Shown one piece after another: positions 20,901-29,859 of a stretch of DNA of 64,000 nucleotides; position 1 is the stretch's first letter; each line of letters begins with the position of its first letter. The notes beneath the pieces are model-generated. The model had not been told where the DNA came from and searched no databases. It saw only the letters and a program-made list of their open reading frames with translations. A program made the position numbers and the translations under genes. The stretch is from an uncultured Polaribacter sp. GTDB lineage: Bacteria > Bacteroidota > Bacteroidia > Flavobacteriales > Flavobacteriaceae. The stretch spans positions 143,890 to 207,889 of the forward strand of contig NZ_CANMVP010000004.1 in assembly GCF_947501385.1 (NCBI RefSeq), read 5' to 3'.

Positions 20901-21950
20901 GTTTTCATAAGGATCATATTTATCTAAGCCATCTTCTGTCCCTATCCAAAGTACACCTGAAGCATCAAAATATAACGCAGAAACCAAATTATCTATTAAA
21001 GAAGTATCGTCTGAAAGTACTGCGTAATGCCATTGAAAATTACCATTAATTATATCTTCCAATTGATTACAAACTAGCAAACCGCCTAAAGTTCCAACCC
21101 AATATTTGCCATCTGGAGCTTGAACCACAGACAAAAAATAAGGTCCTAAACTATCTCTAATTTCGTCATCTTCAATATAAAGGTTTACAAAAGCATTTGT
21201 TGCTTTGTTAAATTTATAAAGCCCTTCTCGTGTTCCAATAAAAATATCTGATTTTGCATCTTCATATATAAAATTAATATACGGGTTCTTCTCATCAGAA
21301 TTAGGTATTGATAGTGTATAACTAACAATCTGTGACACTTCACCGTTAGTATTTAAAACTATTTTTGCTACAGATGCTGTGTCATAACTACCAATCCAAA
21401 TATTTCCTTTTTTATCTTCAAAAATTGCTTTTACGTAATCAAATCCGTTAATATCAATTTTTTCAAATCGGTTTTCATCCATGAAGAATATATAGCAACC
21501 TTTTGTTTTAGTTCCTACCCAAACTCGTTTAAATTTATCTACATAAATAGAACGAATCTCTTCATCTGGTAAACTATTAGGGTTATTACTATCTGGCAAA
21601 AAAGTAGTAAATTTATGAGTGTCTGTTTTAAAAAGAGTCAATCCTTTTCGTGTGCCAATCCAGAGATTATTTGAATCTTCATCAAGATGTAATGCTGTAA
21701 TATCATCATTATTAATTTTGTTATCACCGGGTGATGAACTTAAATACGTTTTAAATTGATAACCATCAAAACGATTAAGACCAGAAAAAGTTCCTAACCA
21801 TAAAAAACCGTGTTTATCTTGAACAATATGACGTACAGAGTTATGAGACAATCCGCCATTATCATTATAATGTTCAAATTTTATGTTCTGCGAATTTGAA
21901 CTAAAAAACGAAAAAATGCTTAAAAAAAATATAATAAAATAATACCTCAT
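17916..21950 (-). CDS. Hybrid two-component system sensor/regulator (HTCS)
   Basis: A 1344-residue one-protein signalling system typical of Bacteroidetes polysaccharide loci. After a signal peptide, a periplasmic sensor of two propellers made of Reg_prop repeats (for example HNSVRHIVQDKHGFLWLGT) covers about residues 25-690, followed by a Y_Y_Y domain (about 700-780) and one membrane helix (about 787-806). The cytoplasmic part has a HisKA domain with the phospho-accepting histidine in ISHELRTPLT (about residue 842), a HATPase domain (DDGIGIPSKSQKKIF), a receiver domain with the aspartate in ADIMMPVMDG (about 1146) and an AraC-type HTH (about 1240-1344). It would sense a glycan fragment in the periplasm and activate the locus. 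It follows the phosphoesterase gene by 32 bases. Confidence 0.96.
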   Translation of the reverse strand: MRYYFIIFFLSIFSFFSSNSQNIKFEHYNDNGGLSHNSVRHIVQDKHGFLWLGTFSGLNRFDGYQFKTYLSSSPGDNKINNDDITALHLDEDSNNLWIGTRKGLTLFKTDTHKFTTFLPDSNNPNSLPDEEIRSIYVDKFKRVWVGTKTKGCYIFFMDENRFEKIDINGFDYVKAIFEDKKGNIWIGSYDTASVAKIVLNTNGEVSQIVSYTLSIPNSDEKNPYINFIYEDAKSDIFIGTREGLYKFNKATNAFVNLYIEDDEIRDSLGPYFLSVVQAPDGKYWVGTLGGLLVCNQLEDIINGNFQWHYAVLSDDTSLIDNLVSALYFDASGVLWIGTEDGLDKYDPYENQFNLNKDISKYIGNQAPRIRGFSKTSDDKIIVATRHNGLFISEDDAFIPLYNNQKDIASIYSNDGEVFYCGLWNGKILVYNYKKNTSKVIDVGFEQSPVFAFKNIEKEVLILGSFGEGVVVLNTETLKLDKSVGTLLPGFEINAIEVNAYKNIWFATESGVVKYTMETGHIKSYNNNFNDDIGLPHDNVSDIIVDGNGKIWAATRTGLATYNNSIDEFEPVKAPSEIAGKWVTDMVTDSNKDLWLNMNNNSVARVKTNLKDFNIYHVNSGNRLDVFSSSGFYNYDNSNIYLGGKNGIIYFSPYIINENKWSPAPVITEFKVQNEAVFPGVKINGQIVLEKNLNESKNIQLNYKNRNFSLQFSTPSYTNEKLNKFEYMLEGFDENWILANSNSRTVQYTNLFPGDYVFNIKSSNSDGHWSDVVSYKIKIKPPFWLTYQALLLFLFVVFLIIYFIRREIKNRIILKQELVTEKVNRERDVKLNNEKLRFFTNISHELRTPLTLILGPAKQLIEEGKNNSTEYQKSRYNLIHQNASRLLKLVNQVLDFRKAQTGELKLKVSKTDIFLYAKNTLDSFKELAFNKHIQLNFNTEDETLFGWIDRDKYDKILYNLLSNAIKFTNKYGHVDLFVRLKDETGDYLVIEVSDDGIGIPSKSQKKIFTRFYQATNSKENNTGSGIGLSLVKSLVELHKGTIKVQSTPKKGSVFIVEIPIKREFYDEEEVFEFVSNEKETEIVPSITSKKIISNTLIKEKILVVEDNIELRKYLIDYLSDYYKVYEAENGKKGLQVCKQVKPILCVADIMMPVMDGLEFCSELKNDEFISHIPVVLLTALSDNEDKVKGFNVGADGYLVKPFDPSLLKAMIVNIIKTRLELKAKFSNEVESEISLLTHSPIDEELMKKTIDLIEVNLNKVDLTTSFLCKELGVSSSKLYRKVKELTDLAPNEFIRTIRLKKSAQLLKTKKYNVSEVTDLIGFNDPLYFSRCFKKQFGFPPSKLIK

Positions 21951-21982
21951 AAAGTAAATTATGTATCCAATTTAATCATTAT

Positions 21983-23824
21983 TTATGGATTTATTGGCTC
22001 TATTGAATTTGTTTTTAAATTGATTTTAAAATGATTAGAAGGCTTTCCATTTACTGTTTTTTCAAATATACTTTGCCATAACACAAATATTTCGTTACCT
22101 GATTTTGACAATTTATGGCAAACAAATTGATATTGCTCTAAGCGTTTTAATCCAATATCAACTATGGCTAACTCATCTGCATTTCTTAATCTGTAAAAAT
22201 CGAAAATCATATCAAAACCCGTCCAACTTTCAAAATCGTTGAAATTCCATTTTTTTTGCTCTAATTGTTTATTGATTTTCTCTACATTTTCCTGCTCCAT
22301 TAATAACAAATCTTTACCTGAAGATTTTAAAATAGTCTCAGTAAATGTTTTAGGCCAATCTTTTGGTATAAACCGAAGTCGCGTTAATTCTTTTAAATGC
22401 CACTCCGTAAACGCTCCATAGTTTTTGGCTTTAAGAATGTCTTTATTCCAAATTCCAAGCTTGTCTGTTTCTTCTAAATATTTATACTCTTGCTTATAAA
22501 GCGGAAACAATTTATTAAAACTATACACTGAATCTATAACTACCGTTTCTACTTCAAATTCAGAATCTGAACGTATAGTTAGTATTTTATAAGCTGGTGT
22601 ATAAGCCGCTAATGACGGGGTTTGTATATTAAATAATGTGTTCCCTTTTTCGGTAGTTCTAACACCCGTATCGTTTATATGCATGTGGCCACCAAAATGA
22701 ATTTGTATACCAGCATCTGCAAATGTTTTGGCAACATTTTCGTTAGGAACACGATGCAATTGCATCTTATCTGAACCAAAAAATAGTTTCATTTCTGAAG
22801 AGGCATCATCATTAAAATCGACCATAGGATAGTGGCTAAAAGCAATTAATATTTTACCATATTTTATAGCTTTATTTGATACTTTTTTGACCCAATCTAC
22901 AAGATGATTTTTATGGGATAACACATTATTATAACCCATACTAGCTCCAGAAAAATCATCTGGATTATTCACTAAACCTGATGTTTTTTCATTTGGGACA
23001 TATACATTAGCATCTATTGCTAAAAGCCAAACACCTTCAATGGGTTCTACCACATAACTTGCATCTGGCAGAAAAGAAGTATTGTCCTGAATGGGATATA
23101 CTCTTTTTTCTAAAGCGGCATCTTTACTTGCTTTTTTAAAATCATAGGCTTTATAAGTATAGTTTGAAAATGGCGTTTCCCAATATAGATAGTCTTGTTT
23201 TGGGTAAAATCCGAAATTGGACATTTCATTTAAAACTCCTTTATATCCCCAATTTTTTATACCTGATGTAATAATAGGTTTTAACTGCTCTTCTTCTGAT
23301 ATTTTTAAGTTCCTTTCTGAACTTGCAATAATTTGCTCTTTTCCACCTTTACCTAAAAAATCTTTTTTTACTGCTTCTTTGGAAAACGGTTTAACAGGGT
23401 CGTGATTACCTGTTGTGGCGAAAAACGACATGCCATATTTTTTCGAATAGCGATCAAGAATACGTCTTAAACCTTTAACATGTATAGGTTGTCCATCGTC
23501 ACTAAAATCTCCTGGGAGCACCACTATTTTAATACCTTTTTTAGAAATATCATCTAAAGCTGTTGTAAAAGCAAAATAGTTTTCATTGAAAATTCTCGTA
23601 GATTTTAACTGAGATTGCATGGTTCTTATATTTACAAACTCACCAGATATTGGATTCTTTATGCCTTGGTAATTAGCATCTTCAAATTCTGCATAAATAT
23701 CTTGAAAATGAATATCGGCTAAAAAAGCCATTTGCACATTTTCTGATTGTAAATTTTGCTCAGTTTTACAACCTATTAGTGCAAAAAAGAAAGAAAACAA
23801 TACTAGGTTTTTAAAAACTTGCAT
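21983..23824 (-). CDS. Calcineurin-like metallophosphoesterase, lipoprotein
   Basis: A 613-residue metallophosphoesterase. The lipobox is LIGC (Cys19). The five metal-binding motifs of the fold are present: DIH (D37, H39), GDFSDDG (D106), GNHD (residues 139-142), SHYP and GGHMH. The C-terminal 200 residues form a separate, unrecognised region. Such enzymes hydrolyse phosphomonoesters or phosphodiesters; the true substrate is unknown. Its position between the PI-PLC-like fusion and the sensor gene, and near inositol oxygenase, suggests a periplasmic role in removing phosphate from an inositol phosphate or another phosphorylated glycan piece. It is preceded by a 157-base gap, larger than the other gaps in the enzyme part of this operon. 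Confidence 0.88.
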   Translation of the reverse strand: MQVFKNLVLFSFFFALIGCKTEQNLQSENVQMAFLADIHFQDIYAEFEDANYQGIKNPISGEFVNIRTMQSQLKSTRIFNENYFAFTTALDDISKKGIKIVVLPGDFSDDGQPIHVKGLRRILDRYSKKYGMSFFATTGNHDPVKPFSKEAVKKDFLGKGGKEQIIASSERNLKISEEEQLKPIITSGIKNWGYKGVLNEMSNFGFYPKQDYLYWETPFSNYTYKAYDFKKASKDAALEKRVYPIQDNTSFLPDASYVVEPIEGVWLLAIDANVYVPNEKTSGLVNNPDDFSGASMGYNNVLSHKNHLVDWVKKVSNKAIKYGKILIAFSHYPMVDFNDDASSEMKLFFGSDKMQLHRVPNENVAKTFADAGIQIHFGGHMHINDTGVRTTEKGNTLFNIQTPSLAAYTPAYKILTIRSDSEFEVETVVIDSVYSFNKLFPLYKQEYKYLEETDKLGIWNKDILKAKNYGAFTEWHLKELTRLRFIPKDWPKTFTETILKSSGKDLLLMEQENVEKINKQLEQKKWNFNDFESWTGFDMIFDFYRLRNADELAIVDIGLKRLEQYQFVCHKLSKSGNEIFVLWQSIFEKTVNGKPSNHFKINLKTNSIEPINP

Positions 23825-23981
23825 CTAAATAAAATAGTTAAAAATTATTTTTTAAATGTTTCCTTTGGGAATGTGCGACTGAATTTTCATCCTCCTAAAT
23901 CTATTAGAATTTTATCTAACATCACTCTCGGGCAACCATCCAAACTTTTAAGGGATGTTTTGTTGCTTGGTTAACTATTTT
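23825..23981 (-). terminator. Gap with imperfect hairpin between esterase-PLC and phosphoesterase genes
   Basis: This 157-base gap contains an imperfect inverted repeat: GCAAC at 23932-23936 with GTTGC at 23962-23966, and an inner ATCC/GGAT pair. It could weaken or end transcription after the esterase-PLC gene. No clear promoter for the following gene was seen. The call is tentative. Confidence 0.3.
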
Positions 23982-25835
23982 TTAATCATGTTCCCTAATT
24001 TTTAGTCGTTCATATTTATTATTTTCAAAACTTACCATAAAAGTTGAAGGAAATAATGTTGATGGCACATAATAATCGGTTGAAATGACTTGTGCGCCCG
24101 ATGCCTTCGCTTTTTCAAATCTTTCATAGTTATTTGTTCGAGCTTCTTTAGTACCAGCATCAGCTCTTGTACGCACCATATAACCTTTTAAAACCAATTC
24201 CTTTATATAATCGAAATCTGTAATAGGATTGTTTATAATTCTGAATGCTGCTTCTGGATATCCTTCTTTACTATTTACGAATAAAACTCGATTTTTTAAA
24301 GACGCATGATTTTCTAAATACCTGTTTATTTTTTCTTCTTTTTCATCTAAAACAAAAAGGAATCGTCCTTTTACACTTGCTAATTTTGGCCAGCCTTTTG
24401 TTAGAACAGCCTCTTCTAAAGTTTTAAAATCACCTCGAACCATATCTGGCGTTATTAATTTATCAGCAGAAAAAATACTTTTAATTTCAACATCAATACT
24501 ATCTAAAGCATTTTCAGTAAACCCCAAAGGCTCTCTAGTACCAGCTACTTTTTGGTCTTTAGCATTTATTAAAATAAAAATAGGTGTGTGATTGGGGTTA
24601 TTATCAGACCAGTTTTTTAATGCTCGCAGCCCCTCTTTAAACAATAAATAATGACTTCTAAAATCAATATCTTGAACGTGAAACATTTTTAAACCAGGTT
24701 GTAGTAATTTTTTATCAGTATCAAACTCTAAAGGTTCTTCACCCATAGATTTAACTATTTCTAAGCCTTTTGGATTTGAAAAATATCCACCTAACGGGTC
24801 ATGAAATATATCCAATTCCAGATTCCGCAAGCCCAAATCTAATTGCTCTTCTAATGATATATGCCCATATTCTAATGATTTAGCTTTTGTAGAATCTAAT
24901 GAAAACAAATAATTAAATAATGATTTTTCAATTGGAATTTTATATGAATTGTGACTACCAATAACCTGAATATCATTTAACTTATCTTTTGTTTTTACTA
25001 TACTTTTTAACCAATTTTCAGCAAGGATAGGCCATGTTTCAGCAGCAATGTTTCCTTTTCTCAATCCATAACCATGACCACCTTCATGCAGCATGTGTAA
25101 TTCTACGGGCACTTTTTTATCTCTTAATGCAGATGCAATTACTAAAGAACTGTTTCCATGAGGGTCATCCATCGTTCCAAAAATAAAGGCGGGAGCTGTC
25201 TGCTCATCTATTATTAATTCTGGACTTAAACTTCTGTTTTCACCTTTATCTAAATAAGCGGGATATATAAGCATAGAAAAATTTGGGCGACTAGATAATG
25301 CATCTATATCATCAATTTTTGGATAAGCATTCTTTTTATAGCTAGTTGAAGCCATAGCAGATAAATGCCCACCAGCTGAAAAACCGATAACACCAATTTT
25401 TTGAGGATTTAAATTATAAAGGGATGCTTTACTTCGTACCGTTTTTATGGCGCGTTGTATATCTTGTAAAGCACCTTTTCGATTTTTTGGCACACGATAT
25501 TTCAATACAAAAGCGGTGTAACCTAAACCATTTAACCATTCGGCAATTTCATATCCACCTTTATCTATAGCTAATATGCTGTAACCACCCCCTGGTGAAA
25601 CTATAATTGCTCCCTTAGAATCATTAGGCGTTTCTGGTATAAAAACAGTTAGGGATGGATTGGTAATATTAGTCAATCTTATAACATCTCCACTTGTATT
25701 ATCTGTTTGAAAAGGTTCATGTTTAGATTCTGTTTCTCCTGGTATCTCATCTGGCCATAAATAAAGAACCTCTCTAGTTTGTGCTGAAATAAAACAAGAG
25801 AAAAAGAGAATTATAGCGCTTAATTGTAGTTTCAT
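23982..25835 (-). CDS. Alpha/beta-hydrolase fused to PI-PLC-like phosphodiesterase
   Basis: A 617-residue two-domain exported enzyme (signal peptide ends near residue 19, SAQ). Residues about 20-280 are an alpha/beta-hydrolase of the acetyl-esterase type: oxyanion motif SPGGGYS, nucleophile S153 in GFSAGGHLS, and a histidine in HEGGHGYG (H254). Residues about 285-617 resemble calcium-dependent phosphoinositide phospholipase C (Pfam PI-PLC-C1): the first catalytic histidine in VIGSHNSYK (H295), acidic metal ligands in LELDIFHD (E340, D342) and a second histidine in MFHVQDIDF (H386). The PI-PLC fold cuts the phosphodiester next to inositol. It lies 7 bases after GH3 in the operon and three genes before inositol oxygenase, which makes an inositol-phosphate substrate plausible. 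Both active sites look intact. The fusion is unusual to me. Confidence 0.88.
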   Translation of the reverse strand: MKLQLSAIILFFSCFISAQTREVLYLWPDEIPGETESKHEPFQTDNTSGDVIRLTNITNPSLTVFIPETPNDSKGAIIVSPGGGYSILAIDKGGYEIAEWLNGLGYTAFVLKYRVPKNRKGALQDIQRAIKTVRSKASLYNLNPQKIGVIGFSAGGHLSAMASTSYKKNAYPKIDDIDALSSRPNFSMLIYPAYLDKGENRSLSPELIIDEQTAPAFIFGTMDDPHGNSSLVIASALRDKKVPVELHMLHEGGHGYGLRKGNIAAETWPILAENWLKSIVKTKDKLNDIQVIGSHNSYKIPIEKSLFNYLFSLDSTKAKSLEYGHISLEEQLDLGLRNLELDIFHDPLGGYFSNPKGLEIVKSMGEEPLEFDTDKKLLQPGLKMFHVQDIDFRSHYLLFKEGLRALKNWSDNNPNHTPIFILINAKDQKVAGTREPLGFTENALDSIDVEIKSIFSADKLITPDMVRGDFKTLEEAVLTKGWPKLASVKGRFLFVLDEKEEKINRYLENHASLKNRVLFVNSKEGYPEAAFRIINNPITDFDYIKELVLKGYMVRTRADAGTKEARTNNYERFEKAKASGAQVISTDYYVPSTLFPSTFMVSFENNKYERLKIREHD

Positions 25836-25842
25836 ATTCTAT

Positions 25843-28401
25843 TTAAAATGAAATTGTTTTTTGCAATTTAATATCTTTAGATGAAGCTCCAATCATAAAT
25901 TCATACAAACCACTATTGAATGTCCAAGCTTTTGTGTTTTCGTTCCAATATTGTAAGTCTTTTTTAGAAACTTCAAATTGAATTGTTTTAGATTCGCCTA
26001 TTTTAGTAGAGATTCTTTTAAATCCAACAAGCTTCTTTAATGGACGTTTATCTAACACTTCTTTAGTTTTGGAATACAATTGAACCACTTCATCGCCATC
26101 GTAATTACCAATATTTTTTATGGTAGTGGAAATTAATAATTTTTCATCTTTTTTCTTAATTTTCATGTGTTTATAGAAAAAAGAAGTATAACTTAAACCA
26201 TACCCAAAAGGGTATAATACGTCGCCTTCAAAATACATATAAGTTCTCCCATTATATATTTCATAATCATCCATAGACGGCAAATCAGAAATAGATTTAT
26301 AAAACGTAAAAGGAAGCCTCCCAGCAGGGTTATAATCTCCAAATAGTACATCGGCAACAGCTGAACCACCAGCTTCACCTGGATACCAAGCATCCACGAT
26401 TGCTGGAATATTTTTATCAATCCAATTAATAGCTAAAGAACTTCCAGCTACTAATACTACAATCGTATTCTTATTTGCAGCGTAAATGGTTTTTAAATAA
26501 TCTATTTGGTCTTTTGGAAGTTCTAAAGATTCTCTGTCTTTCCCCTCTTTTTCAATAGTTTTGTTAATACCCATTACAGCAATAACGTAATCGCTTGTTT
26601 TTGCTGCTTGAATATCTTCATCGTATAAATCACCTTTTGTATTATTTGGTACTTCCCAAAGTAACTGGCATATGGCATCACCTCCATTATCAAAATATTC
26701 AAGTTTAATAGCATATTCTTTATTGGCTTCCATAGTTAACTCTACTTGATCCGTTGTTGCTCCTCTGTTATGCCATTCGTCAACTACCAATTTATTATTA
26801 AGCCATAGGCGTACACCATCGTCTGAATTAACACCTATTTTATAAGTTCCAGAAACATTAGGATTAATGTAACCTGTCCATCGCATCGACTTATGTCTGT
26901 AGTTAGTATAAGGATCTGGTGGGTTATTTACCGGATCGAAATTAACCTCTTTATCTACACGGGTTTGCGGTATACCTTCTAAAAATTTATCATCAAAATA
27001 TTCAGCATATAGACCTTTTTCGTTATTAAAGTCATTTCTTAAATGTTCAGATTCTATAAGGTTTAGATTTTTGGCTGCCGTTTTCCATTTAATGTAAGTT
27101 ACTTCAATTTCATCTGCTACTTTATTCTTTATCCCTTCAAGAGGTGAAATAGGCTTTATTACAGGTAAACCACTATAATCACCAAAAACAACTTGGTTGG
27201 CATTGAAACCTAGAACTGCAATTTTTTTAATTTTATCAATATTTAGTGGTAAAGTATTATTGCTATTTTTAAGTAATACAATAGATTGTCTTGAAGTTTC
27301 CAATGCTAGTTTTTGATGCTTTTCGGAACCAATAACTTCTGGTGAGATTTTAGCATAAGGATTATTATCCGCAGAATCGAATATACCCAACTTAAAACGT
27401 GCTGTTAATATTCTTTCAGTCGCTTTATCAATACTTTCTTGAGACACCAAACCCTTCTGATAAGCCAATAAAAGATGATTTGCATAAATATCATTTCCAC
27501 ATTCCAAATCTAACCCAGCTTCTATAGCAGCTTTTGCTGCTTGCTCTTTCGTATCAACATAATTGTGCGATTTCACTAAATAAGAAGGTGCTCCGCAATC
27601 GCTTACCAAATAGCCTTTAAAACCCCATTCTTCTCTTAAAACCGTATTTAAAAGCCAATTATTTACGGTACTTGGCACACCATTAATGGCATTGTAGGCA
27701 CTCATTATGGATTGTGCATTCCCTTCCTGTATAACAGCTTTATAAGCAGGAAAATAGTATTCACGTAGTGCTTTTTCAGAAACGCTTGCATTGTATGCAA
27801 ATCTATTGTCCTCTTGGTTATTGGCTACAAAATGTTTGGGCGTTGAAACTACTTTTAAATATTTTTCGTCATTTCCCTGTAAACCTTTTACAAAAGAAAC
27901 ACCCATTCTACTCGTTAAATAGGGATCTTCGCCATAAGTCTCTGGTGTTCTACCCCATCTAGGGTCTCTTGCCATATTAATAGTTGGTGACCAGAACGTA
28001 AGCAAATCGCTATACACATTTTTTTGATCTTTTCCTTGGTTATAAAAATTCCATTTAGCTCTTGCTTCATCTGATATTGCAGTAGCGACTTTATGAATTA
28101 AATCTGGATTCCAAGTTGCTGAAAGCGCAATAGCCTGTGGAAAAACAGTAAAACGCCCACCTTTAACGACTCCATGTAAAGCTTCGTTACCATGATAATA
28201 ATTTTCAATATTTAATCTGGGAATTGCTTCTGCGGTAGATATTAATAATGATACTTTTTCTTCAATAGTTAACCTATTTAGTAAATCATTTACTCTGGCT
28301 TTAATGGCTAAGTTTGAATTTTGAAATGGAAAATTATTTTGTGCAGAAACGAATGCAATAGTAAATAAACAGACAGTACACACAAGCAATCTTTTCATCA
28401 T
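25843..28401 (-). CDS. GH3 beta-glycosidase with PA14 insert
   Basis: An 852-residue family 3 enzyme with a signal peptide (cleavage near SAQ, residue 21). The N-terminal barrel has RWGRTPETYGEDPYL and TPKHFVANNQ, and the nucleophile is probably D268 in GYLVSDCGAP, a wording common in beta-xylosidase and beta-glucosidase branches. A PA14 domain occupies about residues 465-590 (GLYAEYFDD to LLWEVP). A fibronectin type III-like domain closes the protein (YPFGYGLSYTSF onward). Substrate not assignable. It follows a GH29 gene by 5 bases and precedes the esterase-PLC gene by 7, so co-expression is very likely. Confidence 0.93.
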   Translation of the reverse strand: MMKRLLVCTVCLFTIAFVSAQNNFPFQNSNLAIKARVNDLLNRLTIEEKVSLLISTAEAIPRLNIENYYHGNEALHGVVKGGRFTVFPQAIALSATWNPDLIHKVATAISDEARAKWNFYNQGKDQKNVYSDLLTFWSPTINMARDPRWGRTPETYGEDPYLTSRMGVSFVKGLQGNDEKYLKVVSTPKHFVANNQEDNRFAYNASVSEKALREYYFPAYKAVIQEGNAQSIMSAYNAINGVPSTVNNWLLNTVLREEWGFKGYLVSDCGAPSYLVKSHNYVDTKEQAAKAAIEAGLDLECGNDIYANHLLLAYQKGLVSQESIDKATERILTARFKLGIFDSADNNPYAKISPEVIGSEKHQKLALETSRQSIVLLKNSNNTLPLNIDKIKKIAVLGFNANQVVFGDYSGLPVIKPISPLEGIKNKVADEIEVTYIKWKTAAKNLNLIESEHLRNDFNNEKGLYAEYFDDKFLEGIPQTRVDKEVNFDPVNNPPDPYTNYRHKSMRWTGYINPNVSGTYKIGVNSDDGVRLWLNNKLVVDEWHNRGATTDQVELTMEANKEYAIKLEYFDNGGDAICQLLWEVPNNTKGDLYDEDIQAAKTSDYVIAVMGINKTIEKEGKDRESLELPKDQIDYLKTIYAANKNTIVVLVAGSSLAINWIDKNIPAIVDAWYPGEAGGSAVADVLFGDYNPAGRLPFTFYKSISDLPSMDDYEIYNGRTYMYFEGDVLYPFGYGLSYTSFFYKHMKIKKKDEKLLISTTIKNIGNYDGDEVVQLYSKTKEVLDKRPLKKLVGFKRISTKIGESKTIQFEVSKKDLQYWNENTKAWTFNSGLYEFMIGASSKDIKLQKTISF

Positions 28402-28406
28402 TATTT

Positions 28407-29819
28407 CTATTCTGTTGTCATTTTAAAACCAGCTATCGGTATTTGGCTTTTAGCATACTTCGGCATTTCTATTTTTAGACCTTGAGGAGTTTGCCTCCAT
28501 TTTATTTTTTCTGTACTGCCTAATAATTCAACCTCTTTAATTTTAATGTTCTTATTTTTTGATAATGATTTGATAGTCACTTGTTTTTCCAAAAAACTAC
28601 ATACATACGCATAGACATTTCCTCCTTTTAAAGTAAAACGTATTTCTGGGATAATAACTTTTGAAGTTGCATCATTTGCATTGTCTTTCATGGTATTTTC
28701 ATCTTCCTTTTTATCAATATCTTCTATTTTTTTAGCATTGGAAAGTAATTCCACTTGAGTAATCCACGGCTTTGAACCATAAATGCCTTCTGAATTTTTT
28801 TTCATCCATTTGCCCATTTTCGCCAAACGTTCCTGAGCTAAGCTTGTAATTTCCCCCGCTGCAGTGGGGCCATTATTCAACAATAAATTGCCACCTTTGC
28901 TTACGATTTCCAGCAATTGTCGCGTCATTAATTCAGATGATTTATAAATAGTATCATACTCTATATAACCCCAGTTTTTTCCCATCGTAATACAAGCTTC
29001 CCAAGGATTCATCTCTAATCCTTTCACAATTTTTTGTTCGGTTACTTTATAATCGCCTAAACCTTTTCCAATTCGGCTATTGATAATACAATTCGGTTGA
29101 ATGCTCAATATGAGTTCTCGCAATTCTTTGCTTTCTGCGGGACTGATTAATTCTGGAGTATCAAACCACAGCACATCAATTTTTTCGTATTGTGTGAGCA
29201 ATTCTTTTACTTGGGGTTTTACTTTTCTTTTAAAATACCTACTGAATACTTTGATGTCTTCATTGGGGTAATCAACCAAATTACTTCGACCTCCCTTTTG
29301 GGGCCAATTGGTTGCTACATCTGGGTCTTCCCAATCGCGTCCTAAAGAATAATAAAATCCAAACTTCATATTGTGTTTGTGGCAGGCATCCACCAGTGCT
29401 TTCATTGGGTCTTTGCCATAAGGTGTGCGTGTTTTTATATTATAATCGTTGGATGGCGAATCGAACATAGCAAATCCATCATGGTGTTTTGAGGTAATAA
29501 TGATGTATTTCATTCCAGCATTTTTTGCCGTAAGTACCCATTCTTCAGCATCATAATTAACAGGATTAAAATCGTCTGCAATTGCTGCATACTCTTTTAA
29601 AGAGATTTTCTCATGAATCATAAAATGCTCATTCCCTTTGGCTTTATGCCCATTCCAGTATCCCGCAGTTTTAGAATACAATCCCCAATGCATAAACATG
29701 CCAAATTTGGCATCTTTCCACCAGTCCATTTTATCTGATGTTTGAGCTTTTGTGCTTCCTATTCGTATAAAAAGACATGCTAAAGTGCAAAAAAAAGTTC
29801 TAGTAAAAATAGTTTTCAT
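28407..29819 (-). CDS. GH29 alpha-L-fucosidase
   Basis: A 470-residue family 29 alpha-L-fucosidase with a signal peptide (TKAQ, residue 26). The barrel begins with WWKDAKFGMFMHWGLYS; the substrate-binding block is TSKHHDGFAMFD, and the nucleophile is probably D220 in DVLWFDTPE. After the barrel, a C-terminal beta domain from about residue 350 includes a charged linker (EDIDKKEDENTMKDN). It would free fucose from imported or surface-bound fragments. It lies 40 bases after another GH29 gene in the same operon. Confidence 0.93.
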   Translation of the reverse strand: MKTIFTRTFFCTLACLFIRIGSTKAQTSDKMDWWKDAKFGMFMHWGLYSKTAGYWNGHKAKGNEHFMIHEKISLKEYAAIADDFNPVNYDAEEWVLTAKNAGMKYIIITSKHHDGFAMFDSPSNDYNIKTRTPYGKDPMKALVDACHKHNMKFGFYYSLGRDWEDPDVATNWPQKGGRSNLVDYPNEDIKVFSRYFKRKVKPQVKELLTQYEKIDVLWFDTPELISPAESKELRELILSIQPNCIINSRIGKGLGDYKVTEQKIVKGLEMNPWEACITMGKNWGYIEYDTIYKSSELMTRQLLEIVSKGGNLLLNNGPTAAGEITSLAQERLAKMGKWMKKNSEGIYGSKPWITQVELLSNAKKIEDIDKKEDENTMKDNANDATSKVIIPEIRFTLKGGNVYAYVCSFLEKQVTIKSLSKNKNIKIKEVELLGSTEKIKWRQTPQGLKIEMPKYAKSQIPIAGFKMTTE

Positions 29820-29859
29820 AAATGTTTAATCATTATATTAAAATGTTCATAGTGAACAA

